From Sedimenticola hydrogenitrophicus (GTDB lineage Bacteria > Pseudomonadota > Gammaproteobacteria > Chromatiales > Chromatiaceae), in NCBI RefSeq assembly GCF_029017505.1, contig NZ_JAQGEI010000009.1, positions 62,001-126,000 of the forward strand: a DNA stretch of 64,000 nucleotides. Reading direction: 5' to 3'. Position 1 is the stretch's first letter. Each line of letters begins with the position of its first letter. The translations under genes were made by a program, and so were the position numbers. Below the pieces are notes generated by a model that saw only the letters and a program-made list of their open reading frames with translations, had not been told where the DNA came from and searched no databases. This document shows positions 58,302 to 64,000 of the stretch, piece after piece.

Positions 58302-59252
58302 ATGCTGCCGATCCATGTCGCTGTTGCCGTAATCCAGGATGCCGCCGGCCGGGTGCTCCTGACCCGTCGCCCCGGGGCTGCCCACCAGGGTGGTCTCTGG
58401 GAGTTTCCCGGTGGCAAGGTGGAGCGGGGAGAGGATCTGGCCGGGGCGCTGTGCCGGGAGATACGGGAAGAGCTGGGTATTGAAGTCAGTGCTCACCAAC
58501 CACTGATCAATGTCACCCATCTCTATCCGGATAAAGCGGTCCGACTGGATGTGCACCGGGTCCTCCGCTACTTCGGTCACCCGCTCGGCCTGGAGGGACA
58601 ACCGTTGCAGTGGGTTTTACCCGAACATCTGCCCCGCTACGCCATGCCGGCGGCGGACCGTCCTATCTGCACCGCCTTGCGGCTGCCTCAACAGTATCTG
58701 ATCACCGGTCCCGATCCGGCCGTTCCCGGACAATTTCTCCGGCGTCTTGAAGCCTCCCTGGCTAGCGGTCTGCGGCTGGTGCAGCTGCGGGCGCCCGGTC
58801 TCGCGCGCGCCGATTATGCGGCGTTGGCCACCGAGGCGCTGGCGCTGTGTCGGCAACACGGCGCGCAACTGCTGTTGAACTGCCCGGTGGAACTGGCGCT
58901 GGCACTGGATGCGGATGGCATCCATCTCAACAGCCAGCAACTGGCGGGGTTGAGTGAGCGTCCACTTACCGATGACCGATGGGTTGCCGCCTCCTGTCAC
59001 AACCGGGAGGAGATCCGCCAGGCGATGGCCATCGATGCGGACTTCTGTGTACTCTCGCCGGTGTTGCCGACCACTTCCCACCCCACCGTAGAGCCGCTCG
59101 GATGGGAACGATTCTCTCAGATCGTGGCAGCGACCAATATCCCGGTATATGCCCTGGGCGGTATGGATGAAGACCAAATCGAAGTCGCTTTGGAACACGG
59201 TGGCCAAGGCATCGCTGCTATCAGTGCCCTCTGGGCCGGTGATATTCGATAA
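58302..59252 (+). CDS. Nudix hydrolase fused to a ThiE-like domain
   Basis: A 316-residue two-domain protein. Residues 1-130 are a MutT-type Nudix domain with a perfect Nudix box at residues 38-60 (G38, E44, R52-E53, E56-E57, G59), which should clean oxidised dGTP. Residues about 145-316 resemble thiamine-phosphate synthase (QLRAPGLARADYAALA, LLLNCPVELALALDADGIHL), but the ThiE aspartate in the usual LNDRVDLA is replaced by Cys-Pro and GVHLGQ.D is changed to GIHLNSQQ, so that activity is doubtful. The fusion is common in gammaproteobacteria beside secA or argJ, replacing E. coli mutT. Confidence 0.92.
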   Translation: MLPIHVAVAVIQDAAGRVLLTRRPGAAHQGGLWEFPGGKVERGEDLAGALCREIREELGIEVSAHQPLINVTHLYPDKAVRLDVHRVLRYFGHPLGLEGQPLQWVLPEHLPRYAMPAADRPICTALRLPQQYLITGPDPAVPGQFLRRLEASLASGLRLVQLRAPGLARADYAALATEALALCRQHGAQLLLNCPVELALALDADGIHLNSQQLAGLSERPLTDDRWVAASCHNREEIRQAMAIDADFCVLSPVLPTTSHPTVEPLGWERFSQIVAATNIPVYALGGMDEDQIEVALEHGGQGIAAISALWAGDIR

Positions 59253-59313
59253 CCATAGGGTGGGCCGTGCCCGCTGACGGCGCCCATGGGGCGCCCTATG
59301 GGCGGTTTTCGGT

Positions 59314-59473
59314 GTAGGATGCCGGTGAGCTTGCGAACCGCATCATTCCATCCTCAGGTCCGTAAACGGTGCATTGCATCCTCGGCTCCGTTATCGGTAC
59401 ATCCCTGTACCACTCCTCCTGCACCACTCCTTGCGGTGGGCTTGATGCGGTTCGTGCCTCACCGGCATCCTAC
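59314..59473. repeat. gtaggatgccggtgagc palindromic repeat holding two nested 42-nt elements
   Basis: Outer arms match 56062-56138. The centre contains 59348-59431, a 42-nt element on the minus strand which is itself split by another 42-nt element at 59376-59417. Confidence 0.85.
59348..59431 (-). repeat. 42-nt hairpin elements, copies 5 and 6 (nested)
   Basis: Outer copy: 59348-59375 plus 59418-59431 (28 + 14 = 42 bases). Inner copy: 59376-59417, 42 bases, with stem GGTACA/TGTACC when read on the minus strand. The join restores an intact outer hairpin. One unit inserted into another of its own kind. Confidence 0.85.
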
Positions 59474-59498
59474 TCTGAGCGTCGTGGTTTGTAGCCCG

Positions 59499-59637
59499 TA
59501 GGAGCGCCTCTGGCGCGAAGGTTTTCGCGGCGAAGCGACGCACAATGAAGTGCTAATGCCGCGGGCGGCAGGATGCCGGGAGCGGCCACTCCTACAAAAG
59601 CACCGTCCTTCATGCAACACCTAACTGGTATATAGCC
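59499..59637. repeat. Longer copy of the 24300-24389 repeat block
   Basis: From GTAGGAGCGCCTCTGGCGCG through CCACTCCTACAAAAGCACCG to CAACACCTAACTGGTATATA, matching 24300-24389 with an extra segment of about 50 bases in its middle. It leads straight into MITE-like copy A3. Confidence 0.75.
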
Positions 59638-59840
59638 GAATGGCACTTACTTAAAGCGAATCGCAGGATTTTCGTCATTCCGGCGCAGGCCGGACAAAAG
59701 CGCGAAGCGCGTTGAACGACTGAAAGTCGGCCCGAAGGGTGAGCGAAGCGAATAATCCAGGAATACCGCCACCATTAAGCAGTCTGGATCCCGGCCTGCG
59801 CCGGGATGACGGTAGTTCTTGGCTTAAGTAAGTGCCATTC
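59638..59840. mobile_element. MITE-like element, copy A3 (203 bp), inverted relative to A1
   Basis: Ends GAATGGCACTTACTTAAA and CTTAAGTAAGTGCCATTC with flanking GTATATAGCC (59628-59637 and 59841-59850), the same duplication and neighbourhood as A1. The interior reads in the opposite direction: the arm with GATTTTCGTCATTCC is on the left here and on the right in A1. Confidence 0.85.
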
Positions 59841-59882
59841 GTATATAGCCTTTTTCATAGATGTGCATAGGTTTTCCAGGCC

Positions 59883-60080
59883 CTAACTGTGATCATCCTC
59901 GGGAGGCAGGAAGGGGTTCGCCGGACTGTTGTCCGGAATGCGGTGCTTCTCTTCCAGCCAGTCGCCCAGGTCGATCAGGCGGCAGCGCTCGCTGCAAAAC
60001 GGTCTGGATTGCGGATTGCTGTGCCAGTCAAATGCCTTCTTACAGATCGGACAGCGTACGATTTTCGGTTCATTTCCCAT
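59883..60080 (-). CDS. yacG: DNA gyrase inhibitor YacG
   Basis: A 65-residue zinc-finger protein. The four ligands are C10 and C13 (VRCPICKK) and C29 and C33 (PFCSERCRLIDLGDWL), the YacG signature; the tail is acidic. In E. coli it binds GyrB and blocks DNA binding. The open frame extends upstream into a repeat, but ATG 60080 at MGNEPKIVRC is the family start. Downstream of zapD and coaE on the same strand, the usual trio, here spread by a repeat-filled 250-base gap. Confidence 0.93.
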   Translation of the reverse strand: MGNEPKIVRCPICKKAFDWHSNPQSRPFCSERCRLIDLGDWLEEKHRIPDNSPANPFLPPEDDHS

Positions 60081-60117
60081 GGTTCTTAAAGCTCGAGTTT
60101 CGGAGTTCGCAGTACTT

Positions 60118-60187
60118 GTAGGGTGGATAAGCTTGCGCATCCACCATGAATCGGATGGCGGTGGATGCGCAAGCTTATCCACCCTAC
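60118..60187. repeat. gtagggtggataagc palindromic repeat between yacG and zapD
   Basis: 70 bases from GTAGGGTGGATAAGCTTGCG to GCAAGCTTATCCACCCTAC. The inner arm ATCCACCATGAATCGGAT is shared with 52893. It is bracketed by inverted copies of the gaactccgaaacttgag repeat (60092-60109, 60215-60233) and a third at 60313-60331. Confidence 0.85.
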
Positions 60188-60330
60188 GAATTCAGAAATT
60201 CGGGCTTTGTGAAATGAACTCCGAAACTTGAGTTTGAACATAATCGTTCTACCATGCGTGAGGCTAACTTGTTTTTGCAATCAACAGGTTAAGCGATATT
60301 TATTGCTGAATTTGAACTCCGAAACTTGAG

Positions 60331-61110
60331 TCAAAGAATACAGCAGTTGAGGAAGAAGGTAATGTCCTGCCTGGTCTGGGTGGCTCGCTCCTCTGTCGAT
60401 TGCTCCATGAAGCGGACAGTGAAGCGGTGCTTTCCGCCGCTGATCTCGGCGTAAAGCTGACTCTCCCGGGGCAGCCCGACCCGGATCAGCTGGGCCGGTG
60501 ACTGGGCATCCAGGCTCTGCTGGAAAAATCCGCCGGCGGCGATTTCGCGGGTGGGCGTGGTGCTGCCGCGGACGAGTGAGAGCAGCAGGCTCACGGCGGT
60601 AAAGACCGGGTCCAGGGTCTGCCGCCAGGCAACGATCTCCTGGTGGCGCTGTTCAAAGGGTTGTTGTAGCCAGAAATGGTACAGGGGCAGATCAAAGGCG
60701 CAGCTCCCGCCCGGGATGCTGCTGCGCTGGGTGATGCTTTTGAGAAACTCGTTCTCTCTCAGCTCCTGGCCCAGTTGCCCGCCGTGCTGCTGAAGCCGGC
60801 TGGAAACCTGGCTCAACTCCCGCAGGATCTGATCCAGGCGCTCCTCGTTGACATCCGGTATGGCGCGGATGCTGGCCAGCTTATCCTGGTGCCGCTTCAG
60901 CTCCTTGATCAGGTCGGTCTTGATGTCGGCACGGGAAAAGATGGCCACCATGTCCATCAGACTGGTGATGGCGGCCCGGCTGTCCCAGGTACTGGGCTGG
61001 GGGATGTGATAATCGACTTGGCGAAACAGGTGCTCCAGACGCAGAAAGGTTCTGGTCTTCTCATTGAGCGGATGCTCATAGATGATTTTGTCTGAAACAG
61101 CTGGTTGCAT
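60331..61110 (-). CDS. zapD: Cell division protein ZapD
   Basis: A 259-residue protein (from M at 61110) that cross-links FtsZ filaments by binding the FtsZ C-terminal peptide. Opening MQPAVSDKIIYEHPLNEKTR and following FLRLEHLFRQVDYH are typical, as are the mid helix NEFLKSITQRSSIPGGSCAFD and DLPLYHFWLQQ. A longer frame starts with TTG at 61161 but has no ribosome site; the ATG also has a poor site, so the start is approximate. The 3' end reaches 60331, inside the gaactccgaa repeat, so the extreme C-terminus may be modified by it. Confidence 0.92.
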   Translation of the reverse strand: MQPAVSDKIIYEHPLNEKTRTFLRLEHLFRQVDYHIPQPSTWDSRAAITSLMDMVAIFSRADIKTDLIKELKRHQDKLASIRAIPDVNEERLDQILRELSQVSSRLQQHGGQLGQELRENEFLKSITQRSSIPGGSCAFDLPLYHFWLQQPFEQRHQEIVAWRQTLDPVFTAVSLLLSLVRGSTTPTREIAAGGFFQQSLDAQSPAQLIRVGLPRESQLYAEISGGKHRFTVRFMEQSTEERATQTRQDITFFLNCCIL

Positions 61111-61199
61111 GGGGCCATGTCTGTTGATTGCGACACCGGGACCGGTGCCTGGATTCGACAATCTTGTATATTATACCGATTCTGACAACTATAACCTCG

Positions 61200-61793
61200 T
61201 CAGGTGGCAAGGTTAAGGTATTTCTGGTGGAGTTGTTCAACTATCGGCCGCAGGTCATTGAGGCTGCCTGAATTATCGATAATGTCATCGGCCCGGGCCA
61301 AGCGGCTTGTCCGCTCGATCTGGGCGGCAATGATGGATTTTGTCTGCGCTTCGCTGGTGTGGTCGCGCCGAGTGACCCGGCTGATCTGCAGCTCGGGCGG
61401 GCAGTCCACCACCAGTATGCGGTCGACGCGCTTGTCCTGCCCGGTCTCGAACAGCAGCGGTATGGAGAAGATGGCGTAGGGGGTGTCGAAGTCATCCAGC
61501 CGGCGGCGCATCTCCGCACGGATCCTGGGATGCAGGATTCCCTCCAGCCGGGTTTTGGCATCGGGATGGGTGAAAATGTGCTCCCTGAGCCAGAGGCGGT
61601 CGAGGGAACCGTCGGCGCTCAACACCTCGGGACCGAACTGTTCGACAATCTCCCGTAGCGCCGGTTGGCCGGGTTCGACGACCTCCCGGGCCACCACATC
61701 GGCGTCGATGACGGGTACGCCCAACGCGGCAAAGCAGTCGGTTACCGCACTCTTGCCGCAACCGATGCCACCCGTGAGTCCGACTATAAACAC
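61200..61793 (-). CDS. coaE: Dephospho-CoA kinase
   Basis: A 197-residue P-loop kinase completing coenzyme A synthesis. The P-loop GLTGGIGCGKSAVTD is at residues 5-19, with the FAALGVPVIDADVVAREVV segment and the lid IFSIPLLFET typical. Full length. First gene of the coaE-zapD-yacG group. In many gammaproteobacteria pilBCD precede coaE; here the space upstream holds repeats and toxin-antitoxin material. Confidence 0.95.
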   Translation of the reverse strand: MFIVGLTGGIGCGKSAVTDCFAALGVPVIDADVVAREVVEPGQPALREIVEQFGPEVLSADGSLDRLWLREHIFTHPDAKTRLEGILHPRIRAEMRRRLDDFDTPYAIFSIPLLFETGQDKRVDRILVVDCPPELQISRVTRRDHTSEAQTKSIIAAQIERTSRLARADDIIDNSGSLNDLRPIVEQLHQKYLNLAT

Positions 61794-61925
61794 GATGCGT
61801 TCCTCCGGCTATCGGTAAAAAACTTCTGGATGATTATTTTTCTCATGGAGAACTTAACCCTAATCCATTGATTCCTGGTTTCACGCTGCCTCCCGCTGTC
61901 ATTGCTAAGCAGAGCCGAAGTGAAT

Positions 61926-61995
61926 GTAGGGTGGATAAGCGACAGCGCATCCACCGTAGCAATGGTGGATGCGCCTACCGGCTTATCCACCCTAC
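61926..61995. repeat. gtagggtggataagc palindromic repeat (70 bp)
   Basis: Near-identical to 58079-58148 (two differences). Lies in the 471-base gap between coaE and the RelB-like antitoxin gene. Confidence 0.9.
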
Positions 61996-62048
61996 GAAAC
62001 TTCTGGTACCCGGCGCCTTTCCGGTCCTGGATCAGTAAAGGATCATTA

Positions 62049-62127
62049 CTCTCACCAAGACGCCAAGCACGCCAAGGAAAACCTATACCTTCCTTTAATC
62101 TTTGCGCTCTTGGCGTCTTGGCGAGAG
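62049..62127. repeat. ctctcaccaagacgccaag palindromic repeat
   Basis: CTCTCACCAAGACGCCAAGC and its inverse CTTGGCGTCTTGGCGAGAG bracket about 79 bases. This style of repeat is common between genes in proteobacteria. The rest of the gap, to 62225, shows no gene. Confidence 0.7.
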
Positions 62128-62225
62128 TCCATCTGTCATCCGGAGGTGCTCGATCCACGCATAGGTCAAACCTGACGAGTCCCCCCGGGATTTACCCATT
62201 GGCGTCAGGTATTTCCTGCTGCTAC

Positions 62226-62250
62226 GCTATACATGTAAAACATGTATAGC
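62226..62250. promoter_or_regulatory. Operator palindrome upstream of the RelB-like antitoxin
   Basis: GCTATACATG (62226-62235) and CATGTATAGC (62241-62250) are perfect inverted arms spaced by TAAAA, 14 bases before the antitoxin ATG. It is a likely autoregulatory site of the ribbon-helix-helix protein; the overlapping TATACAT resembles a -10 box. Confidence 0.75.
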
Positions 62251-62264
62251 AATGGGGGGTTGAC

Positions 62265-62477
62265 ATGCTCGCAATACGCTTGCCGGAAGAAATCGAGGCC
62301 CGTCTTACGGCGCTGGCAGCCAAGACCGGGCGGACCAAGACATTTTATGCCAAAGAGGCAATTCTAGAACATCTGGATGATCTGGAAGATAAGTATCTTG
62401 CCATCCATCGACTGGAGAACCCGGGAAAACGCTGGACACTAGACGAGTTGGAGCAAGATCTTGACATGGATCGTTGA
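62265..62477 (+). CDS. RelB/CopG-type ribbon-helix-helix antitoxin (toxin broken)
   Basis: A 70-residue protein, MLAIRLPEEIEARLTALAAK, with the ribbon-helix-helix fold at the N-terminus (TGRTKTFYAKEAILEHLDDL), followed by the acidic toxin-binding tail LDELEQDLDMDR. Preceded by a good GGGGGGT ribosome site and a palindromic operator. The normal partner, a RelE/ParE-type toxin starting within its last codons, survives only as fragments (62461 and 62940), so this is an orphan. May still repress its own promoter. Confidence 0.88.
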   Translation: MLAIRLPEEIEARLTALAAKTGRTKTFYAKEAILEHLDDLEDKYLAIHRLENPGKRWTLDELEQDLDMDR

Positions 62478-62615
62478 ATTTGACGCCGCGGATAAAACTG
62501 CGCTTTCCACGGCAGATTGGAATCGCTGCGCAAGTTCAGGACTGATTTTCCGATAGAAGGCTTTTTCGTGACGTATGTCCTCGCGAGCTGACGCTAGAAA
62601 CTTGACGCGCTTCAA
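62439..62615 (-). pseudogene. Truncated ParE/RelE-superfamily toxin
   Basis: TTG 62615 overlaps the stop of the antitoxin gene before it. The first 48 or so codons (LKRVKFLASAREDIRHEKAF, YRKISPELAQRFQSAVESAV) are the N-terminal helices of a ParE-type toxin, but the frame then runs antisense into the RelB-like gene and stops at 62439, after 58 codons; the family length is about 95. The catalytic or gyrase-binding C-terminal half is missing, so it is probably inactive. Confidence 0.75.
62461..62556 (+). pseudogene. N-terminal remnant of a RelE-type toxin
   Basis: Frame TTG 62461, overlapping the RelB-like stop, begins LTWIVEFDAAD, the usual first strand of RelE toxins paired with such antitoxins. 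Similarity ends there (about 62493); beyond that the DNA is the antisense of the truncated ParE gene, and the frame closes at 62556. The C-terminal end of what is probably the same toxin lies at 62940-63014. Confidence 0.65.
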
Positions 62616-62851
62616 TGATCGTCTTCCCGAAGTTCAGCAAAAACATCCTCCGCTGGGATAGCTTGTTCCTCCCCGCGGAGATATGCCTCGTAACGGCGGT
62701 TAGACTCGGCTACCCACGCTGCTTCTACCTTCTTCGGGTCGGACACGGGACGTGATTCAATACTTTCCAACAGGTGGATCACTAAGCGCGTCCGCTCCTC
62801 CAGTGGCAAAGCAAGCGCCTCAGATTCGATAGCTTTCGACAGATTACTCAT
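62612..62851 (-). CDS. Addiction-module antitoxin of the PF09720 type
   Basis: A 79-residue protein, MSNLSKAIESEALALPLEER, followed by TRLVIHLLESIESRP and WVAESNRRYEAYLRGE, and ending in a short acidic tail with AEDVFAELR. This is the pattern of the 'putative addiction module component' family that precedes ParE/RelE toxins. ATG 62851 lies seven bases after GGAGACC; GTG 62863 is an alternative. Its toxin gene overlaps the stop but is truncated, so it is an orphan antitoxin like its neighbour. Confidence 0.88.
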   Translation of the reverse strand: MSNLSKAIESEALALPLEERTRLVIHLLESIESRPVSDPKKVEAAWVAESNRRYEAYLRGEEQAIPAEDVFAELREDDH

Positions 62852-62939
62852 ACCGGTCTCCACTCAATGGACCCCAACCACATTGTATTCTGAACCCTCG
62901 ACGATGCAAAGGTGCGGTGGATTTGTCGAAGCACATAAC

Positions 62940-63014
62940 ATTGAAAACATTGAAGATGACAAACTCATCGTGCTTGTGCTGCGTGTGGGGCATCGTAAAG
63001 CTGTCTACAAGTAG
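62940..63014 (+). pseudogene. C-terminal remnant of a RelE-type toxin
   Basis: The frame reads IENIEDDKLIVLVLRVGHRK then AVYK and stop (TAG 63012-63014). IEDDKLIVLVLRVGHR-x-VY is the well-known last strand and tail of RelE toxins. There is no start codon or upstream half here; the first strand of a matching toxin is at 62461. The distance (about 450 bases) and the interposed module indicate that the gene was split and its middle lost. Confidence 0.75.
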
Positions 63015-63069
63015 ACCATTTTCTCCCAGCTTCTCGTAGTTCGGGTTTGCAGCCGGCTACCCCAGCGCC

Positions 63070-63231
63070 GTAGCCTGGATGAAGCCGCCACCGCCGAAAC
63101 CGGAATGATCATGTGTGCCCGCGGCGGCGTAATCCGGGGTTTGGGTCAGACTTCGGGCAATGCTCCGGATTACGCCCGTCTGGGGTTGTGTGTCTGTCGG
63201 GCTTTTGTGGGGCGGGCTTCATCTGGGCTAC
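63070..63231. repeat. gtagcctggatgaagc ... gcttcatctgggctac palindromic repeat
   Basis: Outer arms GTAGCCTGGATGAAGCCGCC and GGGCTTCATCTGGGCTAC, with an inner pair around CGTAATCCGGGG and CTCCGGATTACGCCC. Further repeat family, filling the space after the RelE remnant. Confidence 0.75.
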
Positions 63232-63331
63232 AATAAGACCTCTCACCCGAATGGCACTTACTTAAGGGATATCTATAGGGGTCGGAGTCGAATGGCACTT
63301 ACTTAAGGCGAATTGCAGGATTTTCGTCATT

Positions 63332-63373
63332 CTATCCTTAGGTCCGTAACCGATGCATCCCTGCACCACTTCT
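63332..63373 (-). repeat. 42-nt hairpin element, copy 7 (inside MITE A4)
   Basis: Minus-strand copy; reverse complement begins AGAAGTGGTGCAGGGATGCATC as in copy 4. It occupies the same position and orientation within the MITE as copy 4, between CGTCATT and CCGGCGCAGG, so it predates the spread of that MITE subtype. Confidence 0.85.
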
Positions 63374-63425
63374 CCGGCGCAGGCCGGAATCCAGGAATAC
63401 CGCCACCATTAAGCACGTCTGGATA

Positions 63426-63467
63426 CCATCCTTAGGTCCGTAAACGGTGCATCCCTGCACCACTCCT
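63426..63467 (-). repeat. 42-nt hairpin element, copy 8 (inside MITE A4)
   Basis: Reverse complement begins AGGAGTGGTGCAGGGATGCACC and ends GGATGG. It lies in the other internal arm of the MITE, next to CCGGCCTGCG, a position not occupied in A1, A2 or A3. Therefore an independent insertion. Confidence 0.85.
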
Positions 63468-63549
63468 CCGGCCTGCGCCGGGATGACGGTGGTTCTTGGC
63501 TTAAGTAAGTGCCATTCACCTCTCACCCCTCTCAATAGATTCAGAAGAT

Positions 63550-64000
63550 TCAAATGGATTTGAGTGGAAGGAACAAGCATTGGTTTCCTGAACTGAGAGG
63601 CGAGAAACCGAATTGTTCATAAAAGCGCTGTGCTCGCTCATCGATGGCATCGACGACCATGGCATAAATGGCGATCTCATCGCTGACGGCCAGCGTTCGC
63701 TTGATGGCGTCGACCAGCAACATTTTCCCCACCCCATGACTCTGAGCCGCTTGATTTACCGCTAACCTGCCAAGCAACGCTGCTGGAACAGGATGGCGGG
63801 GGAGTTTACGAGTGAGAGCTTCAGGCAACTGACTGAGTTCAATCGACAGGGTGGAGAGAGTGTAGTAGCCCACAATACTATTCGGCTGCTCCACCGTAGT
63901 TGCCACAAATACCCGGCTGACACGGCGCTTCACATCTTGACGGGCCTGCTTTTGAATGTAGTCATCCAGTGAGGCTACACCGCAATGGAATCCAGGTCTG
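63550..64000 (-). CDS. GNAT-family acetyltransferase, TacT/AtaT-like toxin (5' end outside window)
   Basis: The frame is open to the window edge: upstream of the internal GTG at 63933 it continues FHCGVASLDDYIQKQARQDV, the standard N-terminal part of TacT-like acetyltransferases (F-x-CG-x3-LD-x-Y-L). The visible part has VFVATTVEQPNSIVGYYTLS, the acetyl-CoA loop LLGRLAVNQAAQSHGVGKML and the final FYEQFGFSPL. At least 150 residues; expect about 165. Such enzymes acetylate charged tRNAs and are preceded by a DUF1778 antitoxin, which would lie beyond 64000. Confidence 0.88.
   Translation of the reverse strand, partial: RPGFHCGVASLDDYIQKQARQDVKRRVSRVFVATTVEQPNSIVGYYTLSTLSIELSQLPEALTRKLPRHPVPAALLGRLAVNQAAQSHGVGKMLLVDAIKRTLAVSDEIAIYAMVVDAIDERAQRFYEQFGFSPLSSGNQCLFLPLKSI

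Larger units (their letters stand above)
63249..63517. mobile_element. MITE-like element, copy A4, with two 42-nt inserts
   Basis: Outer GAATGGCACTTACTTAAG starts at 63249 and the right end CTTAAGTAAGTGCCATTC finishes at 63517. A perfect 11-base duplication ACCTCTCACCC flanks it (63238-63248 and 63518-63528). A second left end lies inside at 63290, after GGGGTCGGAGTC, so the left side is doubled. From 63290 the element is 228 bases, or 144 without its two 42-nt inserts (63332-63373 and 63426-63467). Confidence 0.85.

Noticed and set aside
56389-63580. Short frames translating to peptides such as VVQGCTVYGPKDG or MRLPAYPPYE
   Set aside because: They are translations of the 42-nt element and gtagggtgg repeats; the same peptide recurs wherever the repeat does.

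Overview
This 64 kb chromosomal window (high GC, dense genes with short overlaps) most likely comes from a gammaproteobacterium. The evidence is the order of the division and cell-wall (dcw) cluster from mraZ to lpxC, the presence of zapD, yacG, coaE and srkA, and an SAH riboswitch in front of ahcY. The Calvin/glycolysis gene row tkt-gap-pgk-pyk-fba and the conserved hypotheticals would suit an autotrophic, perhaps sulfur-oxidising, lineage. No RuBisCO or sulfur gene lies in the window, so that lifestyle is inference.

Layout. 0-5.2 kb: a multi-span membrane protein, then the S-adenosylmethionine cycle on the minus strand (metK with a terminator-containing leader; SAH riboswitch, ahcY, metF). 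5.5-13.7 kb: a thioredoxin-like protein and the carbon-metabolism row on the plus strand, closed by a clear terminator. 13.8-14.4 kb: a HigBA-type toxin-antitoxin pair. 14.7-22.8 kb: a tight operon for a membrane/AAA+ system (BPSS1780-like, RDD, SpoIIM-like, DUF4129, DUF4350, MoxR ATPase, DUF58). 23-30.9 kb: srkA, a glutaredoxin, purC, two small uncharacterised genes, an MBL hydrolase, dodecin, argF and argD. 31.1-31.5 kb: RNase P RNA. 31.8-51 kb: the complete dcw cluster with an MraZ operator in front. 51-59.3 kb: DUF721, an M23 peptidase, secA, argJ and a Nudix-ThiE fusion. 59.9-61.8 kb: yacG, zapD and coaE on the minus strand. 62.2-64 kb: a pile-up of complete and broken toxin-antitoxin modules and a GNAT-type toxin cut by the window edge.

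The intergenic space of the right half, and a few places on the left, is filled with nested repeats. At least six palindromic families are visible. One behaves like a MITE with 10-11 bp target duplications. Another is an exactly 42-nt hairpin unit found eight times, always inserted in or beside other repeats and once inside itself; its stem changes are compensatory. This 42-nt unit is the most unusual item in the window. Two small open frames exactly filling the only wide gaps inside the dcw operon (murC-murB and ftsQ-ftsA), and the metK leader, are the other main candidates for something undescribed.

Together the genes supply SAM recycling, C3-C7 sugar phosphate interconversion, arginine synthesis (argJ, argF, argD), lipid II synthesis and septum building, lipid A commitment (lpxC) and protein export (secA). 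Functions were assigned by reading protein motifs; no database search was possible.
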